NCBI RefSeq assembly: GCF_001667585.1
Contig: NZ_LZJZ01000093.1
Span: 62,001-126,000 of the forward strand
Direction of reading: 5' to 3'
DNA from: Mycobacterium sp. E2733
GTDB lineage: Bacteria > Actinomycetota > Actinomycetes > Mycobacteriales > Mycobacteriaceae
Length of the DNA: 64,000 nucleotides
Shown in pieces: positions 56,536 to 64,000 of this stretch. Positions within the stretch are counted from its first letter, which is position 1. Each line of letters starts with the position of its first letter. Made by a program: the position numbers and the translations under genes. Below the pieces are notes generated by a model, which was not told the origin of the DNA, ran no database searches, and saw nothing but the letters and a program-made list of their open reading frames with translations.

Positions 56536-57018
56536 TCAGCCCTTGTCGATGATCTGCTCTACACCGGCGATGCCGTCCTGGGTGCCGATCACGATCAGAA
56601 CGTCTTGGGCATAAAGCATTTCGGCGGGACCGGGCGAGGCGAGCACTTGCTCGTTGCGCACGATCGCGACAATGGAGGCGCCGGTGCGGGTGCGCGCGCG
56701 GGTGTCGCCCAACGGGTGGTCCACGAAGGGGCTGTCGGCCAGGATGTGGACCTGCCCCGTCTCGAGGCCGGGTATTTCGCGGGCCAGCTCGGTGAACCGC
56801 TCCGCGATGCGCGGCGCCCCGAGGATCTGGGCCACCGCCTCGGCCTCTTCGTCACTGAGGTGCAGGAGCGGCCGGGCCTCGTCCGGATCCTCCCGGGCAT
56901 AGACGACGACCTCGAAGTCGCCGCTCCGCCGCGCGATGATGCCGATGCGATCGCCCTTGTGATCAGTGAATTCGTAGCGAAGGCCGACGCCCGGCAGCAG
57001 CACCTCCTTGACATCCAT
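56536..57018 (-). CDS. TrkA_C-domain regulatory subunit of the antiporter (KhtT-like)
   Basis: A 160-residue soluble protein (Rv3237c-like): an N-terminal beta region (VKEVLLPGVGLRYEFTDHKG) and a C-terminal RCK_C domain (PFVDHPLGDTRARTRTGASI, then DVLIVIGTQDGIAGVEQ). In KhtTU systems this subunit gates K+/H+ exchange on binding a small ligand. It is four bases from the antiporter gene, forming a two-gene operon. ATG at 57018. Confidence 0.92.
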   Translation of the reverse strand: MDVKEVLLPGVGLRYEFTDHKGDRIGIIARRSGDFEVVVYAREDPDEARPLLHLSDEEAEAVAQILGAPRIAERFTELAREIPGLETGQVHILADSPFVDHPLGDTRARTRTGASIVAIVRNEQVLASPGPAEMLYAQDVLIVIGTQDGIAGVEQIIDKG

Positions 57019-57090
57019 ACCGTCAATCCTGACAGGTCGTCCGGAGGCGCCGGCGCCGGATCGCCGAGCTCCTAAGGAACTGCTAGATAG

Positions 57091-57846
57091 TCAGGCCTGC
57101 CGGGCCATCCCCGTGGCGTGGCGGCGCGGAATCGGCAGCAGCATCGACACCTCGCGGCGGTACTCCCGGTACGGGTGGCCGAGCGACGCGACCAGGTCGC
57201 GCTCTTCGAGCTGCGTGGCGATCAGGATGTAGGTCGTCATGCCGATCGAAAACAGCAGGTGTCCGGCCGTCATTACGGGCGCCGACCAGAACGCGATGAC
57301 CATCCCGAGCATCAGGGGGTGACGCACCACGCGATAGAGCAGGCGTACGCGGAATTCGATGCTGGTGTACGGCCGTTGGCGCGACGCCAGGTACACCTGA
57401 CGGAGCCCGAACAGGTCGAAATGGTTGATCAGGAACGTCGCCAGCAGCGCTACCGCCCAGCCGAGCCAGAACAGCACCCACAGCACCGCGCGGGCGGCCG
57501 GCATCCGCACATCCCAGATGACCGTTGGCATGGTCCGCCATTGCCAGTACAGCAGCGCCAGCACCACGCTCGACAGCAGCACGTAGGTGCTGCGCTCGAT
57601 CGGCGCCGGCACCAACCGCGCCCACCATCGCTTGAACCCGGGCCGGGCCATCACGCTGTGTTGGGCGCCGAACAGGGCGATCAGCGCCGCGTTGATCGGT
57701 ATCGCCGCGGCGATGGGCGCGGTGAGCCCACGATTGACGCTTCGTGGCACCGCGAAATCGCCCACGAAACCAATGAGATAGAGGAAGGCCGCGAGGAAGA
57801 GCAGGTACGCCGCGGCGCCGTAACCAAGCGTCAAGTATCGCTTCAT
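57091..57846 (-). CDS. NnrU-like membrane methyltransferase, MddA type
   Basis: A 251-residue membrane protein with five to six helices (Rv3238c-like). The conserved cores are FGAQHSVMARPGFKRWW, NHFDLFGLRQVYL and YRVVRHPLMLGMVIAFW, with ATQLEERDLVASLGHPYREYR near the end; the ER-x7-G-x-x-Y signature belongs to isoprenylcysteine-methyltransferase-like proteins. MddA members methylate methanethiol to dimethylsulfide; the M. tuberculosis homologue is reported in that family. ATG at 57846. Divergent from the ABCG gene. Confidence 0.85.
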   Translation of the reverse strand: MKRYLTLGYGAAAYLLFLAAFLYLIGFVGDFAVPRSVNRGLTAPIAAAIPINAALIALFGAQHSVMARPGFKRWWARLVPAPIERSTYVLLSSVVLALLYWQWRTMPTVIWDVRMPAARAVLWVLFWLGWAVALLATFLINHFDLFGLRQVYLASRQRPYTSIEFRVRLLYRVVRHPLMLGMVIAFWSAPVMTAGHLLFSIGMTTYILIATQLEERDLVASLGHPYREYRREVSMLLPIPRRHATGMARQA

Positions 57847-58053
57847 GGGGTAAGTGTCCGCCGCCCAGGCACGCTGGGATATAGGTCGTTTGCCTCATCT
57901 TCGGCGAGCGGCGCCCTAGGTATTTTTGACTATTCCCGCGGCGGGCCCGCAACCTCGGCTCGATTTGGGGCAAACGCCTCATGCGACCGCGGAACCCGCA
58001 CACCGATGATCACCCATGACGGAACTACTTCGAGAGAACATGGGGACCAGATC

Positions 58054-59757
58054 ATGACTGAATTGGCATGCAGCGCAGCGCCGGTCGACTTGCCGGGTGG
58101 GTCCCGGGTCGATGCTGTCGACGTGAGCCGAAGCGCCGGTGGGCGGCAGATCCTGAACAAGGTGTCGGTCTCGGTGGAACCCGGCGAATTGGTGGCCATC
58201 GCCGGCGGCAGCGGCGCCGGGAAGACCACGTTGTTAGAGATTCTGGCTGGACTGCAACCTCCATCCGCCGGACAGCTCTGGCACGACGGCGTGGTCCGCG
58301 GTGACCGCGTCGACGCCGACGCGAAAGTCGGCTATGTGCCCCAGGACGACATCATTCACCTCGAAATGCCCCTGCGCCGCACCCTGCGCTACGCGGCGCT
58401 GCTGCGGCTCCCGGCGGGCACGTCCGCGGCCGAGGCCGAGCGGATCGTGGACGAGACTCTGCGCGATCTCGACCTGGCCGATCGGGCAGACGTGCCGGTG
58501 CGCGCCCTGTCCGGCGGTCAACGCAAGCGGGCCAGCATCGCGGTCGAGCTATTGACCCGGCCACGTCTCTTCTTCCTGGACGAGCCCACGTCCGGGCTGG
58601 ACCCTTCGACTGCTGCCGACGTGATGCGCCTGCTGCGCCAGCTCAGCCAGCGTGGGGTCACCGTCGTGCTCACCACCCACGAGCCGGCCGGCATCGAACA
58701 ATGCGACCGGGTGGTCTTCCTGGCTCGCGACGGCCACCTGGCCTTCACCGGCAGCCCGGCCGCCGCCCGACGCTATTTCGGCGTGGGTGCCCTCACCGAG
58801 GTGTATGAGCGGTTGGCCGGTGAGCACAGTCCGCAGGTCTGGGCGCGTCGATTCGCGGACAGCCGCGTGAGGTCGAACGCCCGGGCCGGCTTGGCCCCAG
58901 AGCGCGTCCCGGCCGTCCGCTCCCACGTCAAGCACGCGGGCGCGGTTCGGCAATGGTGGTTGCTCACCCGGCGCAACGTAGACGTGCTTTCCCGCAATCG
59001 GCTGACCCTTGCCATCCTGCTCGGCTCGCCGGTGCTGGTGACGGCGATGATGGCGACGCTGTTCAAACGCGGCGCGTTCGACCCGGGTAGCGCGGCCGGG
59101 GTGGGCCCGGCGCAGATCGTGTTCTGGATCGCCTTCGATGGCTTCTTCTTCGGCCTGACCTACGGGCTGCTGCAGATCGTGGGCGAGATGGCCGTCTTCC
59201 GGCGCGAACGCATGGCCGGGCTCAGCGTGGGCGCCTACGTGGCGTCGAAGGTGACGGCGCTGCTTCCGGTTCTGGCGGGAGTGAGCGCGGTGTTGCTGGT
59301 CGTGCTGCGCGCGCTCGGTCGGCTGCCCGCCGCCGGATGGGACGTGTACGCCCTGATGTTCGCGACGATCGTGATCGAGGCGACCTCGGCGCTGGCCCTC
59401 GGCCTGTTCGCCTCGGCCGCGGTCTCCAACGCCGCACAGGCAGCCCTTGCGCTGCCGATGCTGTGCTTCCCCCAGGTGTTGTTCGGCGGCGCCATCGTGC
59501 CCGTCGACCAGATGGCCACCCCCGGGCGCGTGATGAGCACGATCCTCGCCAATCGCCACGCCTTCGACGCGTTGGGTCGCGACCTGGAGCTGGATCGCTA
59601 CACCGCCACCCTGCCCGCCATGTCCGCCTACCGCGACACCTTCCACGGCGGCACGACCGCCAGCCTCGTCGCGCTCGCCTCGTTTGCGGTCGCCCTCACC
59701 CTGGCAACCGCCTGGCTGCTGGACCGCCGCTCGCGACCCGGTGCCTCCACGCGCTGA
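58054..59757 (+). CDS. ABCG-type ABC transporter (fused ATPase and permease)
   Basis: A 567-residue half-transporter: ATPase domain first (GGSGAGKTTLLEILAGL, LSGGQRKRASIAVEL, LFFLDEPTSGLDPSTAADV), then six membrane helices of the ABC2 type from about residue 320. The order and the GQRKRASIA signature are those of ABCG exporters, like the C-terminal part of Rv1747 but without the FHA domains. The substrate may be a lipid or drug. ATG at 58054 with GGGGA upstream. The 207 bases before it contain two similar GCCTCAT segments (near 57893 and 57977) that could be regulator sites. It is not in this position in M. tuberculosis. Confidence 0.9.
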   Translation: MTELACSAAPVDLPGGSRVDAVDVSRSAGGRQILNKVSVSVEPGELVAIAGGSGAGKTTLLEILAGLQPPSAGQLWHDGVVRGDRVDADAKVGYVPQDDIIHLEMPLRRTLRYAALLRLPAGTSAAEAERIVDETLRDLDLADRADVPVRALSGGQRKRASIAVELLTRPRLFFLDEPTSGLDPSTAADVMRLLRQLSQRGVTVVLTTHEPAGIEQCDRVVFLARDGHLAFTGSPAAARRYFGVGALTEVYERLAGEHSPQVWARRFADSRVRSNARAGLAPERVPAVRSHVKHAGAVRQWWLLTRRNVDVLSRNRLTLAILLGSPVLVTAMMATLFKRGAFDPGSAAGVGPAQIVFWIAFDGFFFGLTYGLLQIVGEMAVFRRERMAGLSVGAYVASKVTALLPVLAGVSAVLLVVLRALGRLPAAGWDVYALMFATIVIEATSALALGLFASAAVSNAAQAALALPMLCFPQVLFGGAIVPVDQMATPGRVMSTILANRHAFDALGRDLELDRYTATLPAMSAYRDTFHGGTTASLVALASFAVALTLATAWLLDRRSRPGASTR

Positions 59758-59791
59758 GCCGACAAAATGCTCTGCAGCGCAGAGATATTGA

Positions 59792-59828
59792 TGAGGTGGT
59801 CACCCTGCCCGGCAGGGTGACCACCTCA
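59792..59828. terminator. Perfect bidirectional terminator between the ABC gene and the cyclase
   Basis: A 17-bp perfect inverted repeat: arms 59792-59808 (TGAGGTGGTCACCCTGC) and 59812-59828 with a three-base loop (CCG). It lies between the convergent stops at 59757 and 59826; the right arm contains the stop codon of the cyclase gene. Confidence 0.85.
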
Positions 59829-60662
59829 GAATTTCCGGACGACGACGTCGATCGGCGCTTCCAAGCCCCGCAGATTCAGCGTGCGTCGCGCCATATCGGC
59901 CGTCATTTCGTCGGCGACTCCGCGGGCCACCAACAACTCGCCTCCGGCGGCGCGTTGCTGCATCCGGGCCGCGGCGTTGACCGGGCTCCCCAGGGCGGTG
60001 AAGTCGACCACGGCGCCACCGACGTTGCCGACGTAGGCGATGCCCGCGTTCACTGCGACGCCCACGTCCAGCCAGGGTCCGCCTGGCGCGCCGTACCCGA
60101 CCGCTTTGAGAAGGTCGGCTCCCGCCTCGACGGCTCGTTGCCGATACCGGGGGCCGCTGATGCCCGGGACGAAAAACGCCATCACTTCGTCACCGATGAG
60201 CTTGTCGATCACCGCGTCGTGGCGCAGGAGTATGTGGGTTGCGGCGCCGTAGAACCGGTTGAGCAGCGCGGCGAAATCCGCGGCGGCCCGGCGGTTGCCG
60301 AGCGCCGTGGAGCCGCGAACGTCGGCGAACAACACCGCGATGTCGACCTCCGCTCCGCCTCGCGGCAGCGCGTCGCAGCATCGCATGCACAGGTTGGGAT
60401 TCTTGCGGGACGGGCGGAATCCTGCCGCGGCAAACAGCCGGCCGACGGGGCCGCCGAACGGGTTATTGCACAGCTTGCATCGCGGCGCCGAGGGCAGGTA
60501 GCGAAATGCGCGCCGCGCTCTGACCAGAGAGGCGTGACCGTCGGTGAGCACCTTTTCCCACAGCCGCGACGGGGGCGCCGCTTGCCGGTCGGATGGCAGC
60601 GGCGTCGTCGGGCCGGCGGTGGTCATGGAGAAAATGGTCGCCTCGATTTTTAGCGCGCACAT
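59826..60662 (-). CDS. Class III adenylate cyclase with N-terminal zinc-binding module
   Basis: A 278-residue soluble protein. Four cysteines in two pairs, RCKLCNNPFG (C62, C65) and NLCMRCCD (C92, C95), form a probable zinc or iron-sulfur module. The class III cyclase domain follows: metal-binding aspartates D114 (LFADVRG) and D158 (IGDEVMAF), the lysine K154 for adenine recognition, and VDFTALGSPVNAAARMQ with the asparagine and arginine of the transition state. The full set suggests cAMP synthesis. ATG at 60662 (a second ATG at 60626). It follows the HD-GYP/LuxR gene after 19 bases and may be sensed through the metal module. Confidence 0.9.
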   Translation of the reverse strand: MCALKIEATIFSMTTAGPTTPLPSDRQAAPPSRLWEKVLTDGHASLVRARRAFRYLPSAPRCKLCNNPFGGPVGRLFAAAGFRPSRKNPNLCMRCCDALPRGGAEVDIAVLFADVRGSTALGNRRAAADFAALLNRFYGAATHILLRHDAVIDKLIGDEVMAFFVPGISGPRYRQRAVEAGADLLKAVGYGAPGGPWLDVGVAVNAGIAYVGNVGGAVVDFTALGSPVNAAARMQQRAAGGELLVARGVADEMTADMARRTLNLRGLEAPIDVVVRKF

Positions 60663-60681
60663 GGGGCATCCGCCCCAAAGA

Positions 60682-62238
60682 TCAGGGCCCGGTCGGGGCG
60701 CTGCCGGTCAGCCCGTGCCGTGTCGCATACAAGCTCGCCCCGATCCGGTTCGAGACACCGATCTTGGCGTAGATGTGCTCGACATGATTGCGCACCGTCT
60801 TCTCGGAAATCCAGAGCGCCGAGGCGATCTCGCGGTTGGAGCGCCCCTGCGCGACGTGCAGCAGCACCTCCGCCTCGCGCCGGGTCAATCCCGCCGGCCG
60901 GGCCGTCCTGCGCGACCGCCGGTGCCCCGCGGCTTCCAGCACCGCTTCGACCGCGTCGCCGTCGAGGCGGCCGTGCGCCGCTTCACCGCGAAGTCGCCCG
61001 GCCGCGGCGGCCTCGTGCGTTGCGTCGCGATACGGCCGAGGTTCCATTGCGGAGCAATAGGTTTCGGCGGCGGCCAGCACCCGGTCGCGAAAAGACAGGT
61101 CCTCACCCCGCACGCCGCTCGGATACCCCGACCCGTCGAGGCGTTCGTGATGGTTCACCGCGACCTCCCGGACGGCCTTCAGCCCACCGACGCGGGCCAG
61201 GATCCTGCCGGTCAGATATGGATGCAGGTGCACCCGCTCGCGTTCGGCGTGGGTCAGCTCACCGGGCTTTTCCCACACGCGGTTGGACACGCCGATCCGG
61301 CCGAGATCGTGAACGTAGCCGGCGCGGCGCAGGATGTCGATCTCGTCCTGCGGCAAGCCGGCGCATTTGCCGGCGTTCTCCGCCAGCTCGGCAACGGCAC
61401 GGGAATGGCCAAGCGTGAACGGGCATTTCAGGTCGACGAAGTCACCCATCGCGCGCAGTAGCCGGTCCAGCACGGTGCCGCTGAGCGCTTCGCCCGGGTC
61501 CGGCGCCAAGCCGGCGGCGGTCGACCACACGTCTTCGTCGTCCTGGAGTAAATCGTCCGCAGCCGCGGTGAAGGCCGCGACGATCTCCGGGTCGAACTGC
61601 TTGCCGCCGCGGCGGCGAACTTCGGCGACTGCGGCCTCCGCGCCGTAGGCGCGATGGTGCACTTCGGCGATGTCGGCGACCTGCGCCACCCGCATCGCCA
61701 CGGGTATCTGGTCTCCGGCGGCCCCGGCGGGCATCCCGCTGCCGTCCCATCGCTCGTAGGCGAACGGCAGGGCTTCGCACACCGGGGCGCCCAGCCCGAT
61801 CTCCTCGGCGAGCAATGCGGCCGACAGGCAATGCGACCGCACCAACGCGCCGAGATTCCCGCGCGCGTCCACGAACAGTTTGGCCGCCAACTGGGCCCGT
61901 TTGGGCAGCGTCGACCCACGGCCGAGATTGCTCATCAGAAACCGCCGGTAGGTGGGGCCGGACCAATCGATGAAGTGGCTGTCGTGCCGCATCGCGATGT
62001 CGTCGCCGAACCACCGCGCGTATTCGTGCGAGTCGGCGTGACACCCGATCCACATGACCAGGCCTGTGTAGAACACGGTTGCGCGCTCTCGCTCGGTCAA
62101 CCCGAGCCGCTCGCCCAGCCTGGTCCCCATCGCCGCCGACCGCAGCATGTGGTCCATCGGTTGCCCGAGCCCGAGGTCGATCGCCAACGACAGCGCCGCC
62201 AGCACCTCGGTCCGCGACACCGCTCCGTCGAAGGGCAT
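60682..62238 (-). CDS. Double HD/HD-GYP protein with LuxR-type HTH
   Basis: A 518-residue protein. The N-terminal half contains a degenerate HD unit (CHADSHEYARWFG, RSHCLSAALLAEEIG, ERWDGSGMPAGAAGD); the second half has the complete HD-GYP-like set (HSRAVAELAENAG, YVHDLGRIGVSN, NHHERLDGSGYPSG, LAAAETYCSA). A C-terminal LuxR HTH (LTRREAEVLLHVAQGRSNRE, KTVRNHVEHIYAKIGVSNR) binds DNA. It may degrade or sense a cyclic nucleotide and regulate transcription directly. ATG at 62238 with AAAGGGG upstream. Same strand as the adenylate cyclase, 19 bases apart, so they are one unit. Confidence 0.9.
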   Translation of the reverse strand: MPFDGAVSRTEVLAALSLAIDLGLGQPMDHMLRSAAMGTRLGERLGLTERERATVFYTGLVMWIGCHADSHEYARWFGDDIAMRHDSHFIDWSGPTYRRFLMSNLGRGSTLPKRAQLAAKLFVDARGNLGALVRSHCLSAALLAEEIGLGAPVCEALPFAYERWDGSGMPAGAAGDQIPVAMRVAQVADIAEVHHRAYGAEAAVAEVRRRGGKQFDPEIVAAFTAAADDLLQDDEDVWSTAAGLAPDPGEALSGTVLDRLLRAMGDFVDLKCPFTLGHSRAVAELAENAGKCAGLPQDEIDILRRAGYVHDLGRIGVSNRVWEKPGELTHAERERVHLHPYLTGRILARVGGLKAVREVAVNHHERLDGSGYPSGVRGEDLSFRDRVLAAAETYCSAMEPRPYRDATHEAAAAGRLRGEAAHGRLDGDAVEAVLEAAGHRRSRRTARPAGLTRREAEVLLHVAQGRSNREIASALWISEKTVRNHVEHIYAKIGVSNRIGASLYATRHGLTGSAPTGP

Positions 62239-62345
62239 GAAACTCGCCCCTTTCTCGACCCTGACGGCCGCGGCGTCAGTGTAGTCACCCGCGGTTCCGC
62301 TCCGGGTGCTTTCTCGAGCCGGGCCCACGGGTGTCTGATGGGGAG

Positions 62346-62858
62346 ATGACATTCGCGAACGAAGCCGACGCACCGCGCGGCCCGGCGATCCTCGCGCCGG
62401 AGGTGCAACAGGCAGTGTGGTTCCTCGGAGGGCTCGTGTGGGTCCGCGCCGGTGGCAATGCCACGGCGGGGAAGCTGGCGGTCCTCGAACATCAGGCTGA
62501 GAGGGGCTACAGCAGTCCGGTGCATCGGCATCTGGTAGACGACGAGACGCTCTTTGTGCTCGACGGCGAGGTCCGCGTCGAGGTGGACGGCGAAGCGCAC
62601 CCGGCGGGGGCGGGTGCGGTCGCGTTTCTGCCCCGGCAGCTGCCGCACGCCTTCCTGGTGACCAGCCCGCAGGCCCGATTCCTCACCCTGCATACGCCGG
62701 CCGGCTTCGACGGGTTTGCCGTCGCCGCCGGTACGCCCGTCACCGATACCGCGATGATCCCGCCCGGCGAGTTACCGCCCGACCCGGCCGCCCTCGCGGC
62801 AATGGCGAGTTCGTACGGCATCGAGATCGTCGGGCCGCCGCCGACGCTGCACGATTGA
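62346..62858 (+). CDS. Cupin-domain protein (quercetin-dioxygenase-like)
   Basis: About 170 residues with one conserved cupin barrel. Metal-binding residues are SPVHRHLVDDETLFVLDGEV (two histidines and a glutamate) and the second motif LPRQLPHAFLV with the last histidine. It may bind iron or another metal and act as a dioxygenase or isomerase. The substrate is unknown. ATG at 62346 is chosen; an in-frame GTG at 62331 would add five residues. It is divergent from the HD-GYP/LuxR gene (starts 108 bases apart), which may regulate it, and convergent with secA1. Confidence 0.85.
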   Translation: MTFANEADAPRGPAILAPEVQQAVWFLGGLVWVRAGGNATAGKLAVLEHQAERGYSSPVHRHLVDDETLFVLDGEVRVEVDGEAHPAGAGAVAFLPRQLPHAFLVTSPQARFLTLHTPAGFDGFAVAAGTPVTDTAMIPPGELPPDPAALAAMASSYGIEIVGPPPTLHD

Positions 62859-62862
62859 GCGG

Positions 62863-64000
62863 CTAGCGCCGCTTCACCGATTTGGGCGGCTTGGCGCCGC
62901 GGCCCTGCCGGCGTGCCGCTTCCCGCCGCTCGCGCCGGCTGGCCCCGCCGGGAACCCCGGCCGGGGCCTTCCCGTCTCCGCCGTTGCGCTGCACCTGCGC
63001 CGAGCCGTCCTCCGACGGACCGGAGTAGGTCATGGCCGGCGCCTCGTTGTCGATTCCCTTGGCGCGCAACTGGGTTGGGGCCTCTTCCCGCACGGCTGTC
63101 GACGTGCCGCCCTGCTGCTCGCCCCCCGCGGCGGCGGTCGCGAACTCCGACAGGCCCTCCGGCGTCTCCACCGGCGCGACCTGCGGGGCCGGCACCGCCT
63201 CGACGGTGACGTTGAACAGGAACCCGACCGACTCCTCTTTCATGCCGTCGAGCATGGCCATGAACATGTCGTAGCCCTCGCGCTGGTACTCCACCAGCGG
63301 ATCGCGCTGCGCCATCGCACGCAGCCCGATGCCCTCCTTGAGGTAGTCCATCTCGTAGAGGTGTTCGCGCCACTTGCGGTCGATGACGTTGAGCAGCACG
63401 TTGCGTTCCAGCTGCCGCATCGCGCCCTCGCCCGCGAGCTCCTCGAGCTCGGCTTCCCTTGCGGCATAAGCGCGTTCGGCATCCTTGAGCAGCTCGTCGA
63501 GCAACTCCTCGCGGGTGAGGTCGTCGCGCTCGGAGTCACCGTCCAGCCGCGTCAACGTCTCGTGGTCGATCCCGACCGGGTACAGCGTCTTGAGCGCCGT
63601 CCACAACGCCTCCAGGTCCCAATCCTCGGCGTAGCCGTCGGCAGTCGCACCGTTGACGTACGCGGTGACCACGTCGCGGACCATGCTCAGCGCCTGATCC
63701 TTGACGTTCTCGCCTTCCAGGATGCGGCGACGCTCGGCGTAGATCACCTTGCGCTGCTGGTTCATCACCTCGTCGTACTTGAGGACGTTCTTTCTGACCT
63801 CGAAGTTCTGCTGCTCGACCTGGGTCTGCGCGCTCTTGATCGCCCGCGTGACCATCTTGGCTTCGATCGGCACGTCGTCGGGCAGGTTCAGCCGGTTCAG
63901 CATCGCCTCCAGCGCGGCGCCGTTGAACCGGCGCATGAGCTCGTCGCCCAGCGACAGGTAGAACCGCGACTCGCCCGGGTCGCCCTGCCGGCCGGAGCGG
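62863..64000 (-). CDS. secA1: SecA1 preprotein translocase ATPase, C-terminal part
   Basis: The last ~379 codons of SecA1; the gene runs off the right edge. It enters at SRFYLSLGDELMRRFNG and continues through the helical scaffold and wing domain (YDEVMNQQRKVIYAERRRIL, DRKWREHLYEMDYLKEGIGL, QREGYDMFMAMLDGMKEE) to a long, disordered basic C-terminus (GASRRERREAARRQGRGAK). The zinc-binding CxCx8CH tail found in E. coli SecA is missing, as in other mycobacterial SecA1 proteins. It is the essential housekeeping motor of Sec export. Confidence 0.97.
   Translation of the reverse strand, partial: RSGRQGDPGESRFYLSLGDELMRRFNGAALEAMLNRLNLPDDVPIEAKMVTRAIKSAQTQVEQQNFEVRKNVLKYDEVMNQQRKVIYAERRRILEGENVKDQALSMVRDVVTAYVNGATADGYAEDWDLEALWTALKTLYPVGIDHETLTRLDGDSERDDLTREELLDELLKDAERAYAAREAELEELAGEGAMRQLERNVLLNVIDRKWREHLYEMDYLKEGIGLRAMAQRDPLVEYQREGYDMFMAMLDGMKEESVGFLFNVTVEAVPAPQVAPVETPEGLSEFATAAAGGEQQGGTSTAVREEAPTQLRAKGIDNEAPAMTYSGPSEDGSAQVQRNGGDGKAPAGVPGGASRRERREAARRQGRGAKPPKSVKRR

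Noticed and set aside
57118..58053. An ABC-transporter start far upstream of 58054
   Set aside because: The open frame runs through the antisense of the MddA-like gene; the ATG at 58054 has a ribosome-binding site and gives the normal ABCG start.

Overview
The window is high-GC actinobacterial DNA and belongs to a slow-growing Mycobacterium. The gene order follows the M. tuberculosis stretch Rv3193c to Rv3240c (secA1) almost gene by gene, but two blocks are not part of that order as I remember it, and there are MIRU-like and other interspersed repeats. A M. avium complex-like or related slow grower is the best guess. Both edges cut genes: a UPF0182 membrane protein on the left and secA1 on the right.

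Layout. 1-5 kb: UPF0182 protein, membrane Lon-like PDZ protease, zincin-like DUF2342 protein, an orphan TOMM-type ThiF/cyclodehydratase-like protein and a tiny conserved protein. 5-9.6 kb: ABC1/UbiB-like kinase, whiB7 with a long attenuator-type leader (short upstream ORF, intrinsic terminator, AT-rich WhiB7 box), uvrD2, and mycoredoxin under a perfect SigH-type promoter. 9.6-18.3 kb: nudC, a TrkA-type K+ channel, and adnB-adnA (double-strand-break resection motor-nuclease). 18.3-26 kb: lipV, alkyltransferase-like protein, a kinase-like protein, moeZ, a membrane-anchored metzincin-like DUF3152 protein, a TetR regulator, TB9.4, a secreted-domain protein and a ferritin-like protein. 26-33.5 kb: DEAD-box helicase, beta-propeller protein, ParA-like ATPase, gpm2-entC-GNAT operon, membrane protein and a lipid kinase.

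33.5-42.3 kb is a regulatory and stress block: whiB1 with a CRP-like site, pdtaS, a biotinyl carrier protein, the 24-residue ribosomal protein bL37, rshA-sigH (a SigH-type promoter and a repeat-derived N-terminal extension in RshA), an SDR, a YbaK-type deacylase, SRAP/HMCES, aroA and rsgA. 42.3-49 kb is an accessory block between rsgA and desA3: HxlR regulator, thiolase, a less GC-rich NmrA-like gene, DUF302, an unknown gene, a Baeyer-Villiger-type monooxygenase and an AraC regulator. 49-57.8 kb returns to the conserved order: desA3 with its reductase (both with palindromic operators), a small acidic protein, ppk2, tgs3, an Rv3235-family gene, a two-gene CPA2/TrkA_C antiporter and an MddA-like methyltransferase. 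58-62.9 kb is a second accessory block: ABCG-type exporter, adenylate cyclase, HD-GYP/LuxR protein and cupin, followed by the C-terminal third of secA1.

The common theme is thiol, redox and antibiotic stress (whiB7, mrx1, sigH-rshA, whiB1, pdtaS) alongside DNA repair (uvrD2, adnAB, ATL, SRAP) and lipid modification (desA3, tgs3). Many neighbours are translationally coupled through GTGA, ATGA or TTGA stop-start overlaps. I saw no tRNA, rRNA, insertion sequence, prophage or CRISPR array.
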